In this document: piece after piece, positions 1 through 7,768 of the stretch
How the letters are laid out: every line of letters starts with the position of its first letter
Numbering within the stretch: position 1 is the stretch's first letter
Assembly (NCBI RefSeq): GCF_002564025.1
Contig: NZ_PDJH01000001.1
Span: 930,001-994,000, forward strand
DNA from: Flavimobilis soli
Lineage (GTDB): Bacteria; Actinomycetota; Actinomycetes; Actinomycetales; Cellulomonadaceae
Length of the DNA: 64,000 nt
Direction: 5' to 3'
Position numbers and translations under genes: made by a program
Notes under the pieces: generated by a model
What the model was told of the DNA's origin: nothing
The model's database searches: none
The model's input: only the letters and a program-made list of their open reading frames with translations

Positions 1-1160
1 GGGCATGGCTCGTGCACGCCGCGACGGGCGTAGCGGAGGTCGACGAGCAGGTGTGCGACGACGCCGAGTGGCAGCGCGTCTGGGCCGTCCGGGCGTCGGA
101 CCGTGAGCGGTCGAGCGCGTGGACGCCCGCGGTCGCGCGCGTCGACGACGTGCTCGTCGCCGTGAACGCGGGCGGCGACCCGCGTCGCGCGGTCGCGCTG
201 CGCGACCACGTCGCGGCGGACCTGCGCGAGCTGGCGGGCCAGGAGCACGGGCGGGGCGGCGCCCCGCGCGAGCGTGACGCAGCCCCGCGCGAGGACGCGT
301 CGGCGCCCGGCCCCCGTGCTGACCTTCCGGACGAGACGACGCCGGACGCCGCGGCGCGCGGGACGGTCGCCCTCGTGGGCGGCGGCCCGGGTGACGAAGG
401 ACTGCTGACGGTCCGGGCACGCGAGCTGATCGCTCGCGCCGACGTCGTCGTGATCGACCGTCTCGCCCCGCAGGGCGTCCTGGCGGACCTCGCCCCGCAC
501 GTCGAGGTCGTCGACGTCGGCAAGTCCTCGGGCTTCCACCCGGTGCCACAGGACGAGATCAACGCGACGCTCGTGCGGCACGCTCTCGCAGGCAAGCACG
601 TCGTCCGGCTCAAGGGCGGCGACCCGTACGTCTTCGGGCGCGGCGGCGAGGAGCTCGACGCGTGCGTCGCGGCGGGCATCGAGGTCGAGGTGGTCCCTGG
701 CGTGACGAGCGCGATCTCCGTGCCCGCGGCAGCGGGCATCCCGCTGACGCACCGCAGCCTGTCTCGCGGCTTCACCGTGCTCACGGGCCATGCCGACGTC
801 GGGCGCGTGCCCGAGGCGCCCGACCACACGCTCGTCCTGCTCATGGGCGTGCGTCGGCTCGGCACGACGTGCGACGAGCTCGTCGCGCGCGGGCGCGCCG
901 CCGACACCCCGGTCGCGGTGATCGAGGACGGCTTCGGCCGGCGGCAGCGCACGACGGTCGGCACGCTGTCGACGATCGCCGAGCGCGCTGCCGCGGCAGA
1001 CGTGCAGCCGCCCGCGATCGCCGTCGTCGGCCGCGTCGTGACGCGTGCGCCCGAGTGGGCCGCGTGGGCGGGACGGCCCGACGTCGAAGGTGTTCCGACA
1101 GACGGATCGTCCCAGGTGCCTCAGGACCCGACGGCACCCGAGCAGGTCGCCGCGCGATGA
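1..1160 (+). CDS. cysG: Siroheme synthase / uroporphyrinogen-III C-methyltransferase, 5' part outside window
   Basis: The frame is open from base 3, so the 5' end lies outside the window; the GTG at 12 is probably internal. The first ~80 visible residues look like the end of the CysG N-terminal dehydrogenase/ferrochelatase domain (VNAGGDPRRA). A low-complexity linker follows, then a complete SAM-dependent methyltransferase domain with VGGGPGDEGLLT near the start, KGGDPYVFGRGGEE and VVPGVTSAISVPAAAGIPLT. In this family the enzyme methylates uroporphyrinogen III at C-2 and C-7 to precorrin-2, and the N-terminal domain oxidises and chelates iron to make siroheme for sulfite or nitrite reductases. 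The stop overlaps the next start (ATGA). The family is certain; whether the N-terminal domain is complete cannot be seen. Confidence 0.93.
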   Translation, partial: AWLVHAATGVAEVDEQVCDDAEWQRVWAVRASDRERSSAWTPAVARVDDVLVAVNAGGDPRRAVALRDHVAADLRELAGQEHGRGGAPRERDAAPREDASAPGPRADLPDETTPDAAARGTVALVGGGPGDEGLLTVRARELIARADVVVIDRLAPQGVLADLAPHVEVVDVGKSSGFHPVPQDEINATLVRHALAGKHVVRLKGGDPYVFGRGGEELDACVAAGIEVEVVPGVTSAISVPAAAGIPLTHRSLSRGFTVLTGHADVGRVPEAPDHTLVLLMGVRRLGTTCDELVARGRAADTPVAVIEDGFGRRQRTTVGTLSTIAERAAAADVQPPAIAVVGRVVTRAPEWAAWAGRPDVEGVPTDGSSQVPQDPTAPEQVAAR

Positions 1161-1408
1161 GCGAGGCTGCTGCGCCCTGGCGCTCGTGGGCGCCCGGGAC
1201 CCGCGTCATGGTGCGCCGCCGCATCGACGATCCCGAGCACCCCTACACGGACGTCCTCGGGGACGTCGTGACGAACGACGAGTCAGGGCTGCTCCTGCGG
1301 ACGCGCCGCGGCGACGTGCACGTCCCGGGTGACGCGATCGCGATCGGCAAGCCGATCCCGCCAGCGCCGGTGCGCAAGGCGCGACCTGCCCCACGGTCCG
1401 CCGACTGA
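1157..1408 (+). CDS. Small SH3-like domain protein (resembles N-terminal domain of Rv0428c-type acetyltransferases)
   Basis: 83 residues, starting at ATG 1157, which overlaps the cysG stop by four bases and so is probably translationally coupled. The sequence is a single small beta-type domain: WAPGTRVMVRRRI, an acidic turn, LGDVV, LLLRTRRGDVHVP and then a KPIPPAPVRK tail. This pattern resembles the SH3-like N-terminal domain of actinobacterial GNAT acetyltransferases of the Rv0428c type, but no acetyltransferase domain follows; the stop comes right after the tail. The recognition is from pattern memory only. Nothing in the sequence gives a substrate, and the link with siroheme synthesis is only positional. 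Confidence 0.7.
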   Translation: MSEAAAPWRSWAPGTRVMVRRRIDDPEHPYTDVLGDVVTNDESGLLLRTRRGDVHVPGDAIAIGKPIPPAPVRKARPAPRSAD

Positions 1409-1521
1409 GGACGTCTCCCCGCTGCAGGACGACCACGGCTCCGCGGGCCAGACCAGCGCCGCCAGGCGCCGCTAGGCTCGCGCCCCCGCCACGCGGGCGC
1501 CTTCGCGGGGAGCGGTGCTGC

Positions 1522-2532
1522 TCAGGCTGGCGCGTGCGTGACGCGCACCGACACGGTTGCCGTGTCGGCGCCGACGACGAGCCCCGTACGGGTCGCGTCG
1601 AGCAGCTCCTCACGCCAGCCGTCGCCGTCGAGCGTGACGGTCGCGGCCGGGTCCTCCGGCGCCGCGAGGCGCATGCTCGCGCGGACCTCCGCGGCGGCGT
1701 CGAAGAACTCGCCCACCGGCTCCCCCGCCTCGAGCGCGTCGGCGAGGGCGGTGAGGTCCGCGACCGCCCGACGCAGGACGGGCACGACCGCGGCCGCGTT
1801 GTCGACGACCATCGCCTCCGTGCGGCGCGGGTGCGTCCCCGCCACACGGGTGCCGTCGCGGAACGAGCCCGCGGCGAGAGCGAGCGCGAGGTCACGCACG
1901 TCGGCACCGCCGACGAGGCCCAGGAGGTCCGTCGCGAAGACGTGCGGGACGTGGCTCACGAGCGCGACCGCGGCGTCGTGCACCGCAGGCGTCGCGACGC
2001 GGACGACGCCACCGAGCGGTCCCGTGACCAGAGCGGCGACGCGCAGGAACGCGTCACGGTCCGTGTCAGGCTCGACGGTGAGCGCCCAGCGCGCCCCGTC
2101 GAGGATCCTCGCGTCCGACGCCTCGTAGCCCGCCTGTTCCGTGCCCGCCATCGGGTGAGCGCCGACGAAACGCGCCGACAGGCCCGCCCCACGGGCCGCG
2201 TCGGTGACCGCGACCTTGACGCTCCCTGCGTCCGTGACGACCGTCGCGCCGCGCACGTGCGCCGCGACCTCGCCGATCACGTCGGCCATCGCGCGCAGCG
2301 GCGGCGCGAGCAGCAGGACGTCCGGCTCCGCCGCGCACAGGGACGCGATCGACGCGTGGGGCACGACACCGTCGCGCTCCGCCGCCTCGAGCGCGGGAGC
2401 GCTCGGGTTCCAGGCGTGCACCTCGACGCCCTCGGCGACGAGCCGCCGCGCGACCGAGCCGCCGATGAGCCCGAGCGAGACGACGCCGACGCGCCGCACC
2501 GTCGCGCCGGTCACCGCAGCAGCCGTCACCAC
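1522..2532 (-). CDS. tyrA: Prephenate dehydrogenase
   Basis: 336 residues from GTG 2532. The N-terminal Rossmann fold is clear (VGVVSLGLIGGSVARRL, residues ~15-31), followed by the prephenate dehydrogenase body with VTDAGSVK and GAHPMAGTEQAGYEAS, both hallmarks of TyrA. It oxidatively decarboxylates prephenate to 4-hydroxyphenylpyruvate using NAD(P), the tyrosine branch after chorismate mutase. The start overlaps the end of pheA by seven bases, so the two branch enzymes are coupled. No C-terminal ACT domain is evident, so feedback control by tyrosine, if any, must act elsewhere. It is the last gene of the three-gene aromatic operon. Confidence 0.95.
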   Translation of the reverse strand: MVTAAAVTGATVRRVGVVSLGLIGGSVARRLVAEGVEVHAWNPSAPALEAAERDGVVPHASIASLCAAEPDVLLLAPPLRAMADVIGEVAAHVRGATVVTDAGSVKVAVTDAARGAGLSARFVGAHPMAGTEQAGYEASDARILDGARWALTVEPDTDRDAFLRVAALVTGPLGGVVRVATPAVHDAAVALVSHVPHVFATDLLGLVGGADVRDLALALAAGSFRDGTRVAGTHPRRTEAMVVDNAAAVVPVLRRAVADLTALADALEAGEPVGEFFDAAAEVRASMRLAAPEDPAATVTLDGDGWREELLDATRTGLVVGADTATVSVRVTHAPA

Positions 2533-3485
2533 AGCAGCCCCCGGGCTGCCTCGTCAGGGCTCGCCCCGCGCTGCACCGACGCGACCGGGACGCGCGAGTC
2601 GTCGAAGACGGCATCCGACGACGTCCGGTCCGGGAACACGCCAAGCGTCTTGAGAGAGTCGCCCGCCTCGAGGAGCTGCTCGAGCAGGGTGCGCACGTGC
2701 GGCTCCCACGGCGCACCGTCGAGCGTCACGACGAACACGTACGTCCCCTCCTGCGCCTTGAGCGGCCGCGTGATGAGGCTCGACATGTTGACGCCGCGCT
2801 CCCCGAACGCCGCCGTGATGCGGGCGAGGACGCCCGGGCCGGTCACATGTGGGGTGATCGCGAGCATCGTGCGCCACGAGCCCACCGCGCCCGCGCCGCG
2901 CGCGGCCGCGAGCTCGGCCTGTGCGACGTCGCGCCGCGTCAGGGCGAGGAACCGCGTGCGCCCGCCCGCGAAGTCCTGGACCGCGGTCGCGAGCGTCCGC
3001 AAGCCGTACAGGTCGCCGCACAGCGACGGTCCGAGCGCGACCTGGTGCGGCTCGACGTCGCGGCACGCCGCCGCGTTGGACGACGCCGGGACGGGCTTCA
3101 GCCCGCGCTCCGCGATCCACGCGGCGCACTGCGCGAGGCCGTGCGGGTGCGCGCAGACCTCGGTGAGCTCTGTCGCGTCCGGGTGGGTGAACGCGTCGAA
3201 CGAGATGTCGAGGGCGACCTCGTCGACCGCGACGACGTCGCGCGCCGCGACGATCGCGTCGAGCGACGGTACGACGTAGCCCTCGACGGAGCTCTCGATC
3301 GCGACGACGCCCGTGCTCGCGAAGCCCGACGCGACGGCGTCGTACACCTCCGTCACGGTCGCGAGCGGCTCGGGCGTGCCGCGCTCCCCGAGCGCGAGCG
3401 CCGCAGCGTGCGTGAACGTGCCCTCCGGGCCGAGGTACGCGAGTCGTGCAGGCCCCGGGGCCGCAGGCTCGGGGGCGCTGGTCAC
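2526..3485 (-). CDS. pheA: Prephenate dehydratase with C-terminal ACT domain
   Basis: 319 residues from GTG 3485, which forms a GTGA overlap with the upstream stop. The dehydratase domain runs to about residue 200: YLGPEGTFTHAAALAL at the start, IESSVEGYVVPSLDA in the middle (the family usually has IEN) and RTRFLAL with the catalytic Thr-Arg-Phe. An ACT domain follows (PGVLARITAAFGERGVNMSS, then a TYVFVVTLDG strand), which in this family binds phenylalanine. It converts prephenate to phenylpyruvate. The frame stays open far upstream, but that stretch is covered by the preceding gene and has no family similarity, so the GTG start is preferred. Confidence 0.95.
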   Translation of the reverse strand: MTSAPEPAAPGPARLAYLGPEGTFTHAAALALGERGTPEPLATVTEVYDAVASGFASTGVVAIESSVEGYVVPSLDAIVAARDVVAVDEVALDISFDAFTHPDATELTEVCAHPHGLAQCAAWIAERGLKPVPASSNAAACRDVEPHQVALGPSLCGDLYGLRTLATAVQDFAGGRTRFLALTRRDVAQAELAAARGAGAVGSWRTMLAITPHVTGPGVLARITAAFGERGVNMSSLITRPLKAQEGTYVFVVTLDGAPWEPHVRTLLEQLLEAGDSLKTLGVFPDRTSSDAVFDDSRVPVASVQRGASPDEAARGLLW

Positions 3486-4366
3486 AGCGGTCGCGCCCAG
3501 CGCGGCTCGACCGCGTCCGCGCCCGGGGCGAAGTCGCTGCCCGGCATGACCGCGAGCACGCGGTGCGCGACACCGTGGTCCTGGAGGGCCGTGCGCAGCC
3601 CGCGCAGCGCCTCGAAGCCGTCGCAGCGGAACGAGGCGAGGAAGAGGTGCGGGCCCGCGACCGACTGCTGCGACCGCAGGTGGTCGAGGTCGAATCCCGC
3701 GTCGGCGATCAGGCCGAGCGTCGACTGCAGCGAGCCCCGGTGGTCGTCGCGCGGGCCGAACGCGAGCCACACCTGCGCCGGCCCCGTGAAGTCGGCAGGC
3801 GTGGGGACCGGCTCGACGAGTCCGAACCACAGCGGCGGCAGCTCGGCGAGACGCTCGGAGCCCGGGACCTCGTGGAAGCCTGCGGGGACCAGGGCGCGCT
3901 CGGCGAGCGAACGCTCGACGACGAGCGAGCCCGCCTCGCCGGCGAGCGCGACGCGCTCGTCGAGAGGCGTGCGCGTCGGCACGAGGTGCGGGGTCGCGCC
4001 CATCGACCGCACGACGTGGCGGCAGTCGCGCATCGCGGCCTCGTCGACGACGACGTGGTCGGTGACGTCGGTCGCGCGGCTCACCCACACCCACTCGGGC
4101 TTCACGGCGACGGCGGCGGTCACGCGCAGGTCGGGCGCGGCCGCGAGGAGCGCACGCTCGAGACCGTGGTCGGGCTGCGTGGGGTGGCCGATGTGCATGA
4201 CGGCACGCAGGTCGTCGATGCGGGCGACCGTCGCGAGCGCGGTCGTCATCGACCCGAGGTCGAGGACGTCGCTCAGCTCGTCGCGGTTGTGCGGCACGTC
4301 CCAGCCTGCGAGCTGCGCCGCAGCCAGCACGTGGGCGGCCGACTCGCGTTCGCTACGTCCGAGCAT
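3482..4366 (-). CDS. PheA-like/ACT-domain protein, probably a non-catalytic prephenate dehydratase paralogue
   Basis: 294 residues from ATG 4366, with GGAGGA a few bases upstream. It is the first gene of the tyrA-pheA operon and overlaps pheA by four bases. The C-terminal ~90 residues read as an ACT domain (HRGSLQSTLGLIADAGFDLD, then HLFLASFRCDG). The middle follows the PheA layout: a Cys-containing helix with GATPHLVPTRT aligned to PheA GLKPVPASSN, and a VVERSLAERALV stretch aligned to the PheA segment before TRF. The catalytic TRF is absent (PPLWFGLV there), and so is the GPEGTFTH opening. I infer a degenerate dehydratase, perhaps an allosteric partner of PheA. It is not recognised as a chorismate mutase. 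Confidence 0.65.
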   Translation of the reverse strand: MLGRSERESAAHVLAAAQLAGWDVPHNRDELSDVLDLGSMTTALATVARIDDLRAVMHIGHPTQPDHGLERALLAAAPDLRVTAAVAVKPEWVWVSRATDVTDHVVVDEAAMRDCRHVVRSMGATPHLVPTRTPLDERVALAGEAGSLVVERSLAERALVPAGFHEVPGSERLAELPPLWFGLVEPVPTPADFTGPAQVWLAFGPRDDHRGSLQSTLGLIADAGFDLDHLRSQQSVAGPHLFLASFRCDGFEALRGLRTALQDHGVAHRVLAVMPGSDFAPGADAVEPRWARPL

Positions 4367-4414
4367 GAACGTCCTCCAGTTCGTGGGTCGCGCAGAGTCT
4401 AGCCGCGCCCGCCC

Positions 4415-6178
4415 TCAGTCCTTCTTCTTGTCCGACGGCGCCTTGCCGCACACGACGGCGTTCTGCGGGTTGTAGCGCCACGTGCGCGGCTCGTCCTTGA
4501 CGAGCTCACCCTCGAGGTACACCTTCCGCGTGACCGTCACGGTGAAGCCCGGGCTGCCGGCACCCTGCGCGATGCAGCCGGGTGCCGTCGAGTACTGCGT
4601 CTTCGGGTAGACGACGCCGCTGCGACCGGACGTCGTGGACTTCACCTCGTAGTACGGCGTGCTCCACGCGCGGACCGTGACCTTGCCGTCCTTGACGAAC
4701 GACTGCAGGAGGATCCCGTACGGGGTGTCGTTCTTGAACCGCATGTCGATCGACCCGACGTAGATCGTGGCCTCGCGCCCCTCGGGGTAGCGGGAGAAGT
4801 AGTACGAGTGCGGGCGGTGCTCGACATCCTCGATGCCGAGCAGGAAGCCCACGTTGTACGTCGTCGTCGCCATCTGCGACAGGCCGCCGCCGACGCCCTC
4901 GGTGAGCTGGCCGTTGTTGACGATGCCCGCGGCCCGGTAGCCGTTCTCGGCGGTGATCGGGGCGAGCGTCTCGGTCAGGGACCACGTCTCGCCGGGCAGG
5001 ACGAGCTGACCCGTGACGCGCTTCGCGCCGAGCTCGAGGTTGTGGATGCGCGCGGCCGTGCTCGCACCGAGCGGCGTCGAGAACTCCGCGACGACCTCCT
5101 TGACGCCGAGCGACTCGAGCTTCTCCTTGCTCTCCTTCGCGTCGACCGGGACGAGCTCGACCTTGGCGGTGCGGTCGCCGTTCGCCGTGCCGGCCGCGAG
5201 GACGGCGGTCGCGAGCGCGTCGCGGTCGAGGCCGAGGCCCGAGTCACCACCCTTGATGACCGGCTTGCCCTTCGAGAAGACGAACTTTGCGTCGGCCGCC
5301 TTCTTCTCGAGGTCGGTCGTCCGGTCGAGCACCGCCTCCGCGATCGCGTCCTTGTCGAGCTGGAGCTCGAGGTTGCCGTCGGCGGGGACGAAGCTCGCGG
5401 CGGACGCGAGCACCGAGATCGGCAGCTCGGCCTTCTGGTCGGCCACCTCGACGCGTACGGGCGCCGAGACGAGGGAACGGCCGAGCGCGAGGGCGGCGTC
5501 CGTCTCCTCCTGCGTGACCGTCGGCTCCTTGGTGACGACCGGCAGCGAGAGCGGCCCTTCGGCCGTGAGCCAGGAGGTCACGACGACCTCGCGCGCGGCG
5601 TCGACGTCGACCTCCGAGCCAGCCGTGGCCGGGGTCGCGGTGACCTGGCCGTCCGCGAAGACGACGGCCCCGTCGACGGGCTCGACGCGCAGCGCCTCGG
5701 CCGCTGCCGTGAGCTCGGCGTCGAGAGCGGCGTCGTCGACCGTGACGCGCGGGGTGACGTCGTCGCCTCCGACGAGGGTGTACCAGAGGTGCGCGGGCGC
5801 GAGGTCGAAGCCGACGAGGCCGTCGACCGTGCCGGCGGCGTCGAGCGCGAGGCCCGCGCTCTCCGGGTCGATCTCGGCCGTGAGGCCGCCAGCCTCGACG
5901 GCGATCGGCGAGGTCAGCCGGTCCGCGAGCCCCGCCTCGAGCGCGGCGGCGGCGTCGGTCGCGCTCTTGCCGCCGATCTGGACGCCGGCGACGGTCGTGC
6001 CGCGCGCGACCTTGTCGGCGACGGCCCACTGGCCCGCGACGTACAGGCCCACGAGCACGACGAGGCCGGTTCCCGTCCACGCGAGGACCTTGGGGGTACG
6101 GCTGCGGCGGGGTCCGTCCTGGTCGAAACCGTCCAGCGGGGACGCCTTCGACCCGGTCGTCTCGTCGCTCTTCGCCAT
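4415..6178 (-). CDS. VanW family cell-wall-associated membrane protein
   Basis: 587 residues from ATG 6178, with an in-frame GTG one codon upstream. A charged N-terminus precedes one membrane segment (LAWTGTGLVVLVGLYVAGQW, residues ~33-52), so most of the protein lies outside the membrane. Repeated alpha/beta units follow (VAGVQIGGKSATDAAAALEA and a second GDSGLGLDRDALATAVL) that resemble the peptidoglycan-binding PG_binding_4 domain of YoaR-like proteins. The VanW domain comes after (PGETWSLTETLAPIT, GGGLSQMATTTYN, HRPHSYYFSRYPEGREATIY). VanW proteins sit in glycopeptide-resistance clusters and elsewhere, and their biochemical role is not established. The lysine/aspartate tail is unremarkable. 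Confidence 0.85.
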   Translation of the reverse strand: MAKSDETTGSKASPLDGFDQDGPRRSRTPKVLAWTGTGLVVLVGLYVAGQWAVADKVARGTTVAGVQIGGKSATDAAAALEAGLADRLTSPIAVEAGGLTAEIDPESAGLALDAAGTVDGLVGFDLAPAHLWYTLVGGDDVTPRVTVDDAALDAELTAAAEALRVEPVDGAVVFADGQVTATPATAGSEVDVDAAREVVVTSWLTAEGPLSLPVVTKEPTVTQEETDAALALGRSLVSAPVRVEVADQKAELPISVLASAASFVPADGNLELQLDKDAIAEAVLDRTTDLEKKAADAKFVFSKGKPVIKGGDSGLGLDRDALATAVLAAGTANGDRTAKVELVPVDAKESKEKLESLGVKEVVAEFSTPLGASTAARIHNLELGAKRVTGQLVLPGETWSLTETLAPITAENGYRAAGIVNNGQLTEGVGGGLSQMATTTYNVGFLLGIEDVEHRPHSYYFSRYPEGREATIYVGSIDMRFKNDTPYGILLQSFVKDGKVTVRAWSTPYYEVKSTTSGRSGVVYPKTQYSTAPGCIAQGAGSPGFTVTVTRKVYLEGELVKDEPRTWRYNPQNAVVCGKAPSDKKKD

Positions 6179-6281
6179 CACACGTGCCCCACTATCTGCT
6201 CGAACGTCCGCGGCGTGGTTCCTGGCTCCCCGCAGGTACCGCTGGACGAGTTACATCGTACGGGCGCGGCGCCCCCGGACC

Positions 6282-6719
6282 TCACGCGTCCCGCTGTGCG
6301 TCTCGAACCCGCCACGGGACCTCCGCGAACCAGGACCGCGGTGCGAGCAGCGGTGCGAGAACGGCGACGAGACCGCCGTACACCCAGACGTACCCGACGA
6401 TCTCGGCCGGGACGAGGACGTCACCGCCCGGCCCGCCTGCCGACAGCACCTGGACGGCGATCAGCCACCCCGTACCCGCCGCGAGGTGCGACCCCACACC
6501 CGCCGTCGCCCGGGCGACGGTGCAGACGGCGACGAGCGTCACGAGGGCGGCGACGAGGCCCCACGGCTGGACGCTGCGGTGCGCGATCGTGCCCACGAGG
6601 CCGACCATCACGCCGAGCACGAAGCACACGGCCCACGCGACCCACGGCCACGACGTGAACGAGGCGACGGCCGGGGTCGCGGCGGTGGTCGGTTCGGGGC
6701 GCCTGGTCATGCTCGTCAC
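6282..6719 (-). CDS. Four-helix membrane protein, DUF6113-like, coupled to mshB
   Basis: 145 residues if started at GTG 6719, which makes a GTGA overlap with the mshB stop; ATG 6710 is the alternative. Four hydrophobic segments are visible: WVAWAVCFVLGVMVGLVGTI, GLVAALVTLVAVCTVARAT, LAAGTGWLIAVQVLSAG and IVGYVWVYGGLVAVLAPLL. The layout, including the ARATAG turn and the position just after mshB, matches a small membrane family that I recall as DUF6113 next to mshB in other actinobacteria. No catalytic motif is visible and the function is unknown. The overlap argues for co-expression with the mycothiol gene. Confidence 0.72.
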   Translation of the reverse strand: MTSMTRRPEPTTAATPAVASFTSWPWVAWAVCFVLGVMVGLVGTIAHRSVQPWGLVAALVTLVAVCTVARATAGVGSHLAAGTGWLIAVQVLSAGGPGGDVLVPAEIVGYVWVYGGLVAVLAPLLAPRSWFAEVPWRVRDAQRDA

Positions 6720-7672
6720 GCTACCGCGCGCACGCCGGGGACGGCTGCGGCCGTCAGGACCCGGCCGAGCGCAGCCCGGTCGCCCGCGAGGATCGCGTAC
6801 GTCTCGACGGCGGGGACCGCCGCGAGCACGTCGTTGCTGAGCGCGTACGCCCCGAGCACGGGGGCGCCGTCCGGCGCGAGCGTCACGGCCTTGACCTGCG
6901 TCGCGTGCGCGCGCAGCGCGCCGGTCACCCGGTCGACGACGTCGCGGACGTCGACCTCGAGTGCGACGGTTCGGTCGTCGCTCGCGACCGCGGGAAGGTC
7001 GGCGTCGGGGTCGGGTGCGACGAGCGCGGCACCTTCGGCGAGGTCGCGCGCCCACGGCTCGCTCGCGAGCGCGCGCCGCTGCGCGCGCAGCGCCTCGCTG
7101 GGGAACGACGGGCACACGAGGACCGGCGTGACGGCGCCGGCCTCGGCGAGGCGCGGGGCCGCGAGCTCGAGCGCGCGGACGGTGATCTCGTGGGCCCGCA
7201 CGTGGTCGGGGTGGCCGTAGCCGCCCCCGGCGTCGTACGTCACCACGACGGCGGGGCGCTGCTCGACGACGAGGGCGGCGAGGTGCGAAGCCGCCGTGTC
7301 GAGAGGGACGGAGACGAGGGCGCCGGACGGGACGTCGTCGGGCAGCCCGGCGGTGCCGACGACCCCACCGACCCACGACATGCCGGAGTCCTCGTACCGA
7401 GCCTGCTCCCCCGGTGCGAGCGCGTCGAGGAAGTGGTGCTCCTGCACGCCGAGCGCGTCGAGCGCCGCCGCGAGCTCCTGCTCGCGGTGCGCGGCGAGTG
7501 CCGGCCCGTCGCCCTCGAGGTGCGCGAGCTCGGCGCCGATGACCTCGCCGCGCTCTCCGCGCGTGCAGGTCACGAGAGTCACCTCGTGACCCGCGCGAGA
7601 CCACGCGGCCAGCAGCGCGCCGCTCGAGAGGGTCTCGTCGTCAGGGTGCGCGTGCACCGCGAGCAGCCGCAC
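6716..7672 (-). CDS. mshB: Mycothiol biosynthesis deacetylase MshB
   Basis: 318 residues from GTG 7672, preceded by AAGGAGG. It begins with the LmbE/PIG-L zinc motif AHPDDETLSSGA and continues with CTRGERGEVIG, and GGGYGHPDHVRAHEI later supplies the second metal-binding histidine. It removes acetyl from GlcNAc-inositol in the second step of mycothiol synthesis, the main low-molecular-weight thiol of actinobacteria. Length and motifs fit MshB better than the related conjugate amidase Mca (KGEVIG and the two-domain layout), but separating the two from sequence alone is not absolute. The downstream membrane gene overlaps its stop. Confidence 0.9.
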   Translation of the reverse strand: MRLLAVHAHPDDETLSSGALLAAWSRAGHEVTLVTCTRGERGEVIGAELAHLEGDGPALAAHREQELAAALDALGVQEHHFLDALAPGEQARYEDSGMSWVGGVVGTAGLPDDVPSGALVSVPLDTAASHLAALVVEQRPAVVVTYDAGGGYGHPDHVRAHEITVRALELAAPRLAEAGAVTPVLVCPSFPSEALRAQRRALASEPWARDLAEGAALVAPDPDADLPAVASDDRTVALEVDVRDVVDRVTGALRAHATQVKAVTLAPDGAPVLGAYALSNDVLAAVPAVETYAILAGDRAALGRVLTAAAVPGVRAVA

Positions 7673-7706
7673 GGTTCCTCCTTCAGCGCCTCGCGGCGCG
7701 TAGCAC

Positions 7707-7740
7707 GCGACCTCCGGCCCTGTGCAGGGCCGGAGGTCGC
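7707..7740 (-). terminator. Hairpin downstream of typA
   Basis: Arms gcgacctccggccct (7707-7721) and agggccggaggtcgc (7726-7740) pair perfectly over 15 bp around a GTGC loop. It lies about 30 bases after the typA stop and before mshB, so it fits a GC-rich terminator for typA. There is no clear U-tract. Confidence 0.75.
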
Positions 7741-7768
7741 ACGGGTGCCCGTCGTCGACGGGCGTCGA

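Noticed and set aside
3486..4094. Long in-frame extension of pheA upstream of GTG 3485
   Set aside because: It overlaps the upstream gene almost entirely, is Arg/Pro-rich and has no family similarity; the PheA opening YLGPEGTFTH begins right after the GTG.
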